A stretch of DNA of 6,918 nt from positions 1 to 6,918 of the forward strand of contig JALHUQ010000132.1 of assembly GCA_022866645.1 (NCBI GenBank). Direction: 5' to 3'. Below the pieces are notes generated by a model. It searched no databases and was not told the DNA's origin. It was given only the letters and a program-made list of their open reading frames with translations. Of the stretch, positions 1 through 5,529 are shown piece after piece (position 1 is the first letter of the stretch; each line of letters begins with the position of its first letter). The position numbers and the translations under genes are program-made. The stretch is from Woeseiaceae bacterium. Its GTDB lineage: Bacteria > Pseudomonadota > Gammaproteobacteria > Steroidobacterales > Woeseiaceae.

Positions 1-176
1 AGCGGCGCATCCGGATCGTGGCAGAACAGAGCGAAGGATCGCGTCCCGTCTGGAACCTTCGACCAGGACAATGGCGGGGAAATATCGTCTCCCTCCCCGG
101 TGTATTTCTTTGGAATGTTTCCCCGGCCCTGAAAGGCCGAGCTAATGAGCGTTAGTTTTGATGGTGCGAATCCCAT
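1..176 (-). CDS. YbhB/YbcL-type PEBP family protein, N-terminal part only
   Basis: Minus-strand reading from an ATG at 176-174 gives 58 complete residues before the window ends. They match the start of the bacterial phosphatidylethanolamine-binding protein (Raf-kinase-inhibitor-like, YbhB/YbcL) family: a short beta strand (KLTLISSAFQ), an IPKKYTGEG segment, then the hallmark DISPPLSW near residues 31-38 and a DPDAP motif at about 54-58. In this family these segments help form the anion/ligand-binding pocket. Family members are usually about 150-190 residues, so roughly two thirds of the gene lies outside. No signal peptide is seen, so a cytoplasmic protein is expected; the physiological role of bacterial PEBPs is poorly known. 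The start is supported by AGGAG at 189-185, eight bases upstream, which overlaps the stop codon of the preceding gene. Family assignment is confident; ligand and role cannot be stated. Confidence 0.88.
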   Translation of the reverse strand, partial: MGFAPSKLTLISSAFQGRGNIPKKYTGEGDDISPPLSWSKVPDGTRSFALFCHDPDAP

Positions 177-184
177 GTTGCTAA

Positions 185-189
185 CTCCT
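185..189 (-). promoter_or_regulatory. Ribosome binding site of the PEBP gene, overlapping the upstream stop codon
   Basis: The minus strand reads TAGGAGTTAGCAAC before the ATG at 176. AGGAG is a good Shine-Dalgarno core with an 8-base spacer, and it shares bases with the TAG stop of the 118-residue membrane protein gene (190-188). This arrangement favours re-initiation by ribosomes finishing the upstream gene, so the two proteins are probably made together. Confidence 0.7.
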
Positions 190-544
190 ATGGGTCATGA
201 GCCTGTTTCTCTTGCGCGATGCCAAGTCTATAGGAATCAATGATGCCTATGAGCCAGCAGGCAAGCAGGACAAGCAGAGAAATATTTTCCATCAGGCTGC
301 CCGCGCTAACGCCGGGATCAGAAACGGCCTCCGCAATCGCGCCTGTATCAAAGGGAATATCACCACTATTGATACGATCAACAATGGCCAGGGCGCGCTG
401 ATAAGCGACATTGACGATTGCCCACAACGCTATCAGTGACGAGACCATCAGCACTGACCCACGCAGATGCTGTTTCAACATCAGGTGTCCGATGCCAGGA
501 AAAATCAGGCCGGACAGCAGGGCGGCTTTTGTTGATTTCTTCAT
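188..544 (-). CDS. Small integral membrane protein of unknown function (TM2-like N-terminus)
   Basis: This 118-residue protein has a basic N-terminus (MKKSTK), a hydrophobic stretch with a P-G-I-G-H turn (residues 7-23), a clear membrane helix at about 30-48, a polar middle (about 49-85) and a second strong helix at about 88-102. The second helix is followed by D103-S-Y-R, then a charged tail. The proline-glycine-rich N-terminal segment and the Asp-x-Tyr-Arg after the last helix resemble small TM2/DUF5683-like membrane proteins, but I recognise no specific family, so the function is unknown. It lies between the E1-like enzyme gene (61 bp upstream) and the PEBP gene (11 bp downstream), whose ribosome binding site overlaps its stop. 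Its own Shine-Dalgarno is weak (AGAG about 5 bases before the ATG). The open frame with membrane topology is well supported. Confidence 0.75.
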   Translation of the reverse strand: MKKSTKAALLSGLIFPGIGHLMLKQHLRGSVLMVSSLIALWAIVNVAYQRALAIVDRINSGDIPFDTGAIAEAVSDPGVSAGSLMENISLLVLLACWLIGIIDSYRLGIAQEKQAHDP

Positions 545-605
545 ATGTACTCTATAGTTACGCGAAATAGCGCGGTTCGACCCCTTTATTGCTGCGTCCG
601 CGCGC

Positions 606-1703
606 CTAGGCTCCTACGTATTTTGCAAAAACGCCGCGTGCCACTTGCGGTTCGTCCGTCCCTTTTACGATTGCACGCCCGTCCGTGAATAGCATGATTT
701 CGTAATCCTTGTCACCGTCGCGAATTTGTACCCGCAACATGAATTCGTTGACGCTCACCTGGCCGTGTCCGCGCAGCCGTGCCGCGATGGCGTCGAGATC
801 AAAGTCTTTGGCATGTTGTCGCTGTCGCAGCTGCACGGCATTCCGTCCGCACAAAGACGCAGCACTGGAACCGACTTTGCCGTCCAGGTATTCGAATCGC
901 CGTTGTTTGCAACAGGGACAATTTCCTTTTTCACGCGCGCTGGTCACTTTGAGCTGCATGATTTCGTTAGCCCACAAGTCGAGATTAAGCAGAGTTCGGC
1001 TGACGCAATCGAAATTGCCGGTCAAAATTTTCAATGTTTCTGCCACCTGGTAATTGGCGACGATGGCCACGGCAGAACTGAGCACGCCAACCGTATCGCA
1101 GGTGGGGCTGGTACCCGGCGGTGGTGGCTCCTCAAACAGACACCGTAAACAGGGAGTTGCGAGATTGCCGCTTTCGGCCGTTTCCCATGCGGCGCTGCCG
1201 GCCGTGTGTGGCATTACCGTAAACGCCATACCGGTAGTGCCAACCGCGGCGCCGTATACGTAGGGCACTCCTTTTTTTACGGCGAGGTCGTTTGCGAGGT
1301 AACGCGTCTCAAAATTGTCGAGACCGTCCACAAAGATGTCCGCAGTTTTCGCGTAGCGCTCGATATTCGTGTGGTTGATGTCGTCGACAATTGCGGTGAC
1401 CCTGACCTCTGAATTGATCTTCGCCAGCTTGCGCTTCGCCGCCTCAGCCTTTGGAATCGAATCGACGACGTCCTGCTCGTCGAACAGTACCTGGCGCTGC
1501 AAGTTCGAGAGTTCGACGAAGTCCCGGTCGACGATGATCAGGTGGCCGACGCCGGCGCGTGCCAGCATGTCGGCGGCAACACTACCGAGTGCGCCGCAGC
1601 CCAGAAGCAACACAGTCGAATCGAGCAATTTTCGTTGCCCCGATTCACCGAAACCCGGTAGCAGGGTCTGGCGGTGATAGCGGGCGAAGTCGTGGCTTGT
1701 CAT
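606..1703 (-). CDS. ThiF/MoeB/HesA-family E1-like sulfur-carrier adenylyltransferase
   Basis: A 365-residue E1-like enzyme. Family members use ATP to adenylate the C-terminal Gly-Gly of a ubiquitin-like sulfur carrier (ThiS, MoaD or similar) in thiamine, molybdopterin or other sulfur-transfer pathways in the cytoplasm. Visible features, in order: arginine-bearing RYHRQTLLPGFG (8-19), the nucleotide-binding GCGALGS (35-41), D59, the N67/R70 pair in the SNLQRQVLF segment, K85, D129 in DNFETR, a zinc site made from CLRC (185-188) and CPCC (262-265), and a candidate catalytic cysteine C202 in the TCDTVGVLS segment. About 95 further residues (roughly 270-365) follow. They are not a rhodanese domain, but resemble the C-terminal extension I recall in Bacillus-type ThiF proteins (FTDGRAIVKGT, ending in YVG). 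It starts 30 bp after the phosphatase stop; its Shine-Dalgarno is poor. No thiS, thiG, moaD or moaE homolog is in view, so the partner and pathway are unresolved. Confidence 0.9.
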   Translation of the reverse strand: MTSHDFARYHRQTLLPGFGESGQRKLLDSTVLLLGCGALGSVAADMLARAGVGHLIIVDRDFVELSNLQRQVLFDEQDVVDSIPKAEAAKRKLAKINSEVRVTAIVDDINHTNIERYAKTADIFVDGLDNFETRYLANDLAVKKGVPYVYGAAVGTTGMAFTVMPHTAGSAAWETAESGNLATPCLRCLFEEPPPPGTSPTCDTVGVLSSAVAIVANYQVAETLKILTGNFDCVSRTLLNLDLWANEIMQLKVTSAREKGNCPCCKQRRFEYLDGKVGSSAASLCGRNAVQLRQRQHAKDFDLDAIAARLRGHGQVSVNEFMLRVQIRDGDKDYEIMLFTDGRAIVKGTDEPQVARGVFAKYVGA

Positions 1704-1733
1704 TGGGACATTATCGCCTGATATGAAACCTCA

Positions 1734-3443
1734 TTACTCCCCCATCACTTCCCGCAGAGGCATGCCGATAGAGGCTGATGGTGGTTTCATCCCGAGATAG
1801 GCCGCAAGTGTAGGTGCGATGTCATAGGGCGTGACCGGACGACTCACCGTCATAGCCGGCAGGCCAGCGCCGGCAAAGATTACCGGCACGAAGGTGTCAT
1901 AGCGCCAGGGTGAACCATGGGTCGAGGCAACGGTTAAACCGTCGAAGTCATTAATGAAGACATTGGGCTCGAACGCCAGGTAGATGTCGCCGGAGCGCTT
2001 CGGGTTAAAGTTGTGCAGGATAGAGCGCGTCATCAATGTGTTGGGCAGATTGTTGGTGCGCAGTGCCGTGCTGGATACCGCGTAGGCCACGCCGTTGAAC
2101 TTCAGAAGTTCCTCGGCGACGGCTTGCTCCACCGCTGCCTGATCCAGCCCCTTCTCCCGGATCAGGTCATTGTTGAGATAGAGGTAGGGCTGGAAGTAGG
2201 CTTTGATCAGTTCATCGCCAATACCGAACTGCTTCTTCAGGGCGGTGATGGCTGGCGTTTTGTCCAGGGCCCTGGTATCGAAGTAATGAGCGTTGTTAAT
2301 GCCGAGCTCGTGCAGATGCCCCGGCACTTCCGGCTGACCGTGATCAGCAGACAAAACGATCAGGGTGTTTTCCAGTCCAACTTCTTTGTCGATGAAGGCG
2401 AACAGATCAGCAAGCGTCCGGTCCAGACGGGCGATGTTGTCTTCAGTCTCCAGGCTGGAGGCGCCGAACAGGTGACCCACGTAATCGGTGGAAGAAAAGC
2501 TGATGGCGAGATAGTCCGGTACGTCGTCCTGGCCAAGCTGCTCGTTAACCAGCAAGGTTTTGGCGAAATCCAGCGTCAATTCGTCGCCGGCAGGGCTCAG
2601 GGTGAGCTTTGTGGTGAAGTACTTGTCATCCGCTTTGCCATAAGGGTGAGGAAAGGTTCGCCCGAAACCAGGAAAGTCGGTTTCATACTCGCGATCATCC
2701 GCATTGCCGAACAGATACGTTGACTGCGGATGCGTCAGGGTCCAGGACTTGTCCCCATAGGCTGCAGCGGGCTTGCGCGCGTTCCAATCATTGACCCAGC
2801 CAGGATACTGTTGGTAGTAATAATTGCTGGTGACGAACTCGCCGCTGGCCTTGGAAAACCAGAAAGCCTTGCCAGCATGTCCGGCCATCGAGACCGCGCC
2901 ACGGTCCTTCACCGACACGGCAAAAAGTTTTGAACTGCCACCAAAATGGACCGCCATTTCGTCGCTAAATGTGGAACTCAGGATATTGTTCGGCGAACGA
3001 CCCTCCACCTTGGCCATTCTTTGGGTAGGGTCAATTTCGGTCTTGCTATTCACGTCGGCGCCAACGGTGAGCAGTTGGTAGTCGGGATCCTCGATGTTGT
3101 AGACAAGGCGGTCCAATTCACGATCGAACCAGACGTTGGCAACCATTCCGTGGGCTGCAGGTACAGTGCCGGTGGCCAGCGACGTGTGACCCACGATGGT
3201 CTCGGTATTCGAGTGCTGATAATGGGCATCGGTGTAGCGAATTCCCTGCCCCATCAGATAACGAAAACCACCGTCACCGAGCACATTGGAGTAGCGACTC
3301 GGCAGGTCGCCGCGCAGGGCATCGACAGTAATCTGCAGGACCAGCTTCGGCTGTTCACCGGCCCCGGCTGAATTGCTCAGCATCAGTAGCAAGGCAGCAA
3401 AGGGAAAAACAATCCTTGTGCACAGAGTCGTTGTGGCGGTCAC
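1734..3443 (-). CDS. Secreted PafA-type alkaline phosphatase (alkaline phosphatase superfamily)
   Basis: Predicted periplasmic phosphate monoesterase, 569 residues when started at the GTG at 3443-3441. A Sec signal peptide covers residues 1-28, with likely cleavage after S-A-G-A. The metal and catalytic residues of the PafA/SpAP group are recognisable: D41 (ITVDALRGD), nucleophile T82 (NTETIVGHTS), N103 (MVANVWFD), K179 and R181 in the KDR motif, D320 and H324 (SSTDYVGH), D367/H368 (SADHGQ) and H509 (STHGSPWRYD). In PafA, the Asn plus the Lys-x-Arg pair contact the phosphoryl group and mark a monoesterase as opposed to a diesterase, so phosphomonoester hydrolysis with two zinc ions is a reasonable prediction; the natural substrate is unknown. 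The GTG is preferred because AGGAGG lies six bases upstream and a signal peptide follows at once. The frame stays open to an ATG at 3635, but those 64 residues look non-coding. It is divergent from the sulfatase gene, and the E1-like gene begins 30 bp downstream. Confidence 0.92.
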   Translation of the reverse strand: MTATTTLCTRIVFPFAALLLMLSNSAGAGEQPKLVLQITVDALRGDLPSRYSNVLGDGGFRYLMGQGIRYTDAHYQHSNTETIVGHTSLATGTVPAAHGMVANVWFDRELDRLVYNIEDPDYQLLTVGADVNSKTEIDPTQRMAKVEGRSPNNILSSTFSDEMAVHFGGSSKLFAVSVKDRGAVSMAGHAGKAFWFSKASGEFVTSNYYYQQYPGWVNDWNARKPAAAYGDKSWTLTHPQSTYLFGNADDREYETDFPGFGRTFPHPYGKADDKYFTTKLTLSPAGDELTLDFAKTLLVNEQLGQDDVPDYLAISFSSTDYVGHLFGASSLETEDNIARLDRTLADLFAFIDKEVGLENTLIVLSADHGQPEVPGHLHELGINNAHYFDTRALDKTPAITALKKQFGIGDELIKAYFQPYLYLNNDLIREKGLDQAAVEQAVAEELLKFNGVAYAVSSTALRTNNLPNTLMTRSILHNFNPKRSGDIYLAFEPNVFINDFDGLTVASTHGSPWRYDTFVPVIFAGAGLPAMTVSRPVTPYDIAPTLAAYLGMKPPSASIGMPLREVMGE

Positions 3444-3449
3444 GCATGT

Positions 3450-3455
3450 CCTCCT
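3450..3455 (-). promoter_or_regulatory. Ribosome binding site that fixes the GTG start of the phosphatase
   Basis: The minus strand carries a perfect AGGAGG six bases before GTG 3443-3441. An ATG lies between them (ACATGC), but it is out of frame with the phosphatase, so the GTG is the only well-spaced start in the correct frame. Confidence 0.8.
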
Positions 3456-3486
3456 GTCGTTAATGACAAATTGGTTACACCTCGCG

Positions 3487-3498
3487 CACCTTAAGGTG
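3487..3498. promoter_or_regulatory. 12-bp perfect palindrome, candidate operator
   Basis: CACCTTAAGGTG reads the same on both strands and lies 44-55 bp upstream of the phosphatase GTG. A perfect six-plus-six dyad with no spacer, in the leader or promoter zone of a regulated gene, is compatible with a homodimeric repressor or activator site. It could also be chance. It is not a terminator because no T-tract follows on either strand. Confidence 0.35.
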
Positions 3499-3582
3499 AT
3501 GATGCAGGGACCGCAACAACGGGTAAGAAGCAGCCGCTCAGTATATGGGTGCTCGAGCTTTCGTTTCCGACCAAATGCGGAA

Positions 3583-3605
3583 ATTGTTAGACCCACTCCA
3601 ACAAT
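3583..3605. promoter_or_regulatory. Inverted repeat ATTGTT-N11-AACAAT, candidate regulator site
   Basis: Six-base arms ATTGTT (3583-3588) and AACAAT (3600-3605) are exact inverse complements separated by 11 bases. The T-N11-A spacing resembles the loose pattern bound by LysR-type regulators, which often act from divergent promoter regions. No regulator gene is adjacent, so this stays a suggestion based on geometry only. Confidence 0.3.
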
Positions 3606-3717
3606 ACCCGTATCATTCGGCGCCAACCCAAGCACAACGATGCCTGACGTCCTTACGACAGGCTGTTCAAGAATAGCGTCCAGCGTCCGTTGGACCGCAT
3701 GTCTGAATTATTAGCCC

Positions 3718-3722
3718 GGAGA
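3718..3722 (+). promoter_or_regulatory. Ribosome binding site of the sulfatase gene
   Basis: GGAGA at 3718-3722 has its GGAG core seven bases before the ATG at 3729. It supports this start, which is also the one that gives an intact Sec signal peptide. Confidence 0.7.
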
Positions 3723-3728
3723 AGTTAG

Positions 3729-5294
3729 ATGTTTTCCAACTGCAAAAATAAAATACTCAAATTGCTTGCTACAACATTGTTGCTGGCGGCTTATGCGGGT
3801 GGCGCGAGCGCAGCCGACACGAAGCCCAACATTGTGGTGATTTGGGGCGACGATGTGGGTTGGTTCAATATCAGCGCCTACAACAACGGCATGATGGGTT
3901 ACAAAACGCCCAACATCGACAGGCTCGCCGCTGAAGGCGCAATGTTTACCGACTGGTATGGCGAGCAAAGCTGCACCGCCGGCCGCTCAGCTTTTATCAC
4001 CGGGCAAAGCGGCTTTCGTACCGGCAACCTGAAGGTCGGTTTGCCCGGCGCTAAGGAAGGGCTGCAAGCACGCGACGTCACACTCGCCGAATTGCTCAAG
4101 GCACAGGGCTACGCGACCGCGCAGTTTGGCAAGAACCACCTTGGTGATGCTGACGAAACATTGCCGACAGCACACGGCTTTGATGAGTTCTTCGGCTCGC
4201 TATATCACCTGAACGCGGAACAAGAGCCGGAAAACGAGGATTACTTCAAAGATCCGGCCTTGCAGAAAAAATACGGCACACGGGGTGTGATCCACACTTG
4301 GGCGAACCCGGACGGCACGCAGAAAATCGAAAGCACCGGTCCGCTCACCATTGAGCGCATGAAAACGATCGATGATGAAATTACGGCGGCGTCACTCGAG
4401 TACCTCGAAAAGCGCAAGGCAGACGGCCAACCATTCTTCATGTGGTGGAATTCCACCCGCATGCACATCTTCACCCACCTGAAAGATGAGAGTAAGGGTG
4501 TCACGGGACTGGGTGTGTACGCCGATGGCATGGTTGAGCACGACAACCACGTTGGCCAGTTACTCGACAAGCTGACGGAACTTGGTCTCGATGAAAATAC
4601 GATCGTCATGTACTCCACCGACAACGGCGCCGAGAAATTCACGTGGCCTGACGGTGGCACTTCGCCGTTCCGCGGCGAGAAAAACGAGAACTGGGAAGGT
4701 GGCTACCGTGTGCCCACCGTCATTCGCTGGCCCGGCGTCATCGAGCCCGGCACGGTCAACAATGGAATCTTTTCGCACATGGACATGCTTCCCACCCTTA
4801 TGGCGGCGGTCGGCGTGCCAGATGTCAAGGAGCAACTCCTGAAGGGCATGAAGGTTGGCAAGAAGAAGTTCAAGGTACACCTTGATGGCTATAACATCAC
4901 AGATGTCCTTGCCGGCGAAGGTCCAAATCCGCGACATGAATTCTTCTACTTTAATGATGACGGCTCGCTGGTCGCGCTGCGCTATGACCAATGGAAGATT
5001 GTTTTTGCTGAGCAACGTGCGCATGGCTTCAGTGTCTGGGAGGAACCATTTGTGACGTTGCGTTTACCAAAAATATTCAACTTGCGCACCGATCCGTTTG
5101 AGGAAGCGGACCATATCGCCAGCGGTTACGATAAATGGCGGTTAGATCGAGTGTTCCTGCTGGTGCCAGCACAGGAGTATGTCGGAAATTTCCTGGCGAC
5201 ATTCAAGGAATTCCCGCCAAGCCAGAAAGTGGGCAGCTTCAGTCTTGATCAGGTGATGGAGTTGCTTTCGTCTCCAGCGGCGGGCAGCAACTAG
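3729..5294 (+). CDS. Secreted type I sulfatase (arylsulfatase family, formylglycine-dependent)
   Basis: A 521-residue predicted periplasmic sulfate-ester hydrolase. Residues 1-28 form a Sec signal peptide (KNKILK, hydrophobic core, G-A-S-A cleavage site). The sulfatase core follows: D41/D42 calcium ligands (VVIWGDDVGW), and the activation motif C82-T-A-G-R86 in which the cysteine is expected to be oxidised to formylglycine. Then come K135 and H137 (GKNHLGD), H246 (STRMHIF), D298/N299 (STDNGAE) and K318 (RGEKNENW). All residues expected at a type I sulfatase active site are present, so the enzyme should be active if matured. Substrate cannot be read from sequence; family members act on aryl sulfates or sulfated glycans. 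The C-terminal portion ends in a helical RVFLLVPAQEYVGNF-type segment common in this arylsulfatase group. No formylglycine-generating enzyme, anSME or glycoside hydrolase is in the window. The gene is monocistronic, divergent from the phosphatase, and closed by an intrinsic terminator 30 bp after its stop. Confidence 0.94.
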   Translation: MFSNCKNKILKLLATTLLLAAYAGGASAADTKPNIVVIWGDDVGWFNISAYNNGMMGYKTPNIDRLAAEGAMFTDWYGEQSCTAGRSAFITGQSGFRTGNLKVGLPGAKEGLQARDVTLAELLKAQGYATAQFGKNHLGDADETLPTAHGFDEFFGSLYHLNAEQEPENEDYFKDPALQKKYGTRGVIHTWANPDGTQKIESTGPLTIERMKTIDDEITAASLEYLEKRKADGQPFFMWWNSTRMHIFTHLKDESKGVTGLGVYADGMVEHDNHVGQLLDKLTELGLDENTIVMYSTDNGAEKFTWPDGGTSPFRGEKNENWEGGYRVPTVIRWPGVIEPGTVNNGIFSHMDMLPTLMAAVGVPDVKEQLLKGMKVGKKKFKVHLDGYNITDVLAGEGPNPRHEFFYFNDDGSLVALRYDQWKIVFAEQRAHGFSVWEEPFVTLRLPKIFNLRTDPFEEADHIASGYDKWRLDRVFLLVPAQEYVGNFLATFKEFPPSQKVGSFSLDQVMELLSSPAAGSN

Positions 5295-5323
5295 CTCCGC
5301 ACACTAAATCGTTGCAACAACAG

Positions 5324-5357
5324 GGCCGCATCCGTTCCAATCGGGTGCGGCCTTTTT
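5324..5357 (+). terminator. Rho-independent terminator after the sulfatase gene
   Basis: The arm GGCCGCATCCG (5324-5334) pairs with CGGGTGCGGCC (5342-5352) through 11 positions, counting one G-U wobble, around the 7-base loop TTCCAAT. TTTTTATT follows at once. This GC-rich stem plus T-tract lies 30 bp after the sulfatase stop and should end its transcript. Confidence 0.93.
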
Positions 5358-5529
5358 ATTAGTTCTATTCAACGTTGCAGGATGATTGTCGCAACTTAGA
5401 CATCGGCGATGCGTATCACAAGTGACGGCGCATCAAAGGACGGCCTCTTTGGCCGGATAGTCCGCATTCGTGATAGCGTTTTCTTCGCGCCGCATCGACC
5501 GAATGAGAATAGTGATACAGGGGAACGTT
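5358..5529 (+). other. Promoter-bearing gap upstream of the VOC lipoprotein gene
   Basis: This 172-bp stretch lies between the sulfatase terminator and the next start codon, so a promoter for the VOC unit must be here. I found no close match to -35/-10 consensus. A small GGCC-TCTTT-GGCC hairpin sits at 5442-5454, without a T-tract. No gene is supported. Confidence 0.35.
5519..5525 (+). promoter_or_regulatory. Ribosome binding site that fixes the start of the VOC lipoprotein
   Basis: AGGGGAA at 5519-5525, with its G-run six bases before ATG 5530, selects this start over the in-frame ATGs at 5470 and 5503. Starting here places the basic lipoprotein signal peptide at the N-terminus. Confidence 0.7.

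Larger units (their letters stand above)
3444..3728. promoter_or_regulatory. Divergent intergenic region between phosphatase and sulfatase genes
   Basis: These 285 bp must hold the 5' leaders and promoters of two divergent genes for secreted hydrolases. On the minus strand a TATACT (complement of 3540-3545) matches the -10 consensus at five of six bases, but I see no convincing -35 at the right distance. No convincing sigma-70 pair was found on the plus strand. The region contains two dyads, listed separately, and a short GCTCGAGC palindrome at 3551-3558. An activator-dependent promoter would fit the weak -35 elements. I see no PHO box, though I judged that by eye only. Confidence 0.45.

Noticed and set aside
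1..132. Plus-strand frame open from the left edge to a TGA near 132
   Set aside because: The opposite strand encodes unmistakable PEBP motifs (DISPPLSW, DPDAP), so the plus frame is a shadow.
2013..2723. 236-codon plus-strand open frame inside the phosphatase gene
   Set aside because: It is antisense to conserved catalytic motifs of the phosphatase and its translation resembles no protein family; a shadow frame.
3444..3635. 64-codon N-terminal extension of the phosphatase frame
   Set aside because: Cysteine- and arginine-rich, no signal-peptide character, and it lies upstream of a perfect AGGAGG plus GTG followed by a real signal peptide.
4560..5024. 154-codon minus-strand open frame inside the sulfatase gene
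   Set aside because: Antisense to the sulfatase active-site region (D298/N299, K318), with no ribosome binding site or recognisable domain.
5442..5454. GGCC-TCTTT-GGCC hairpin as a terminator or riboswitch stem
   Set aside because: Only four base pairs, no T-tract and no surrounding structure that suggests a riboswitch.
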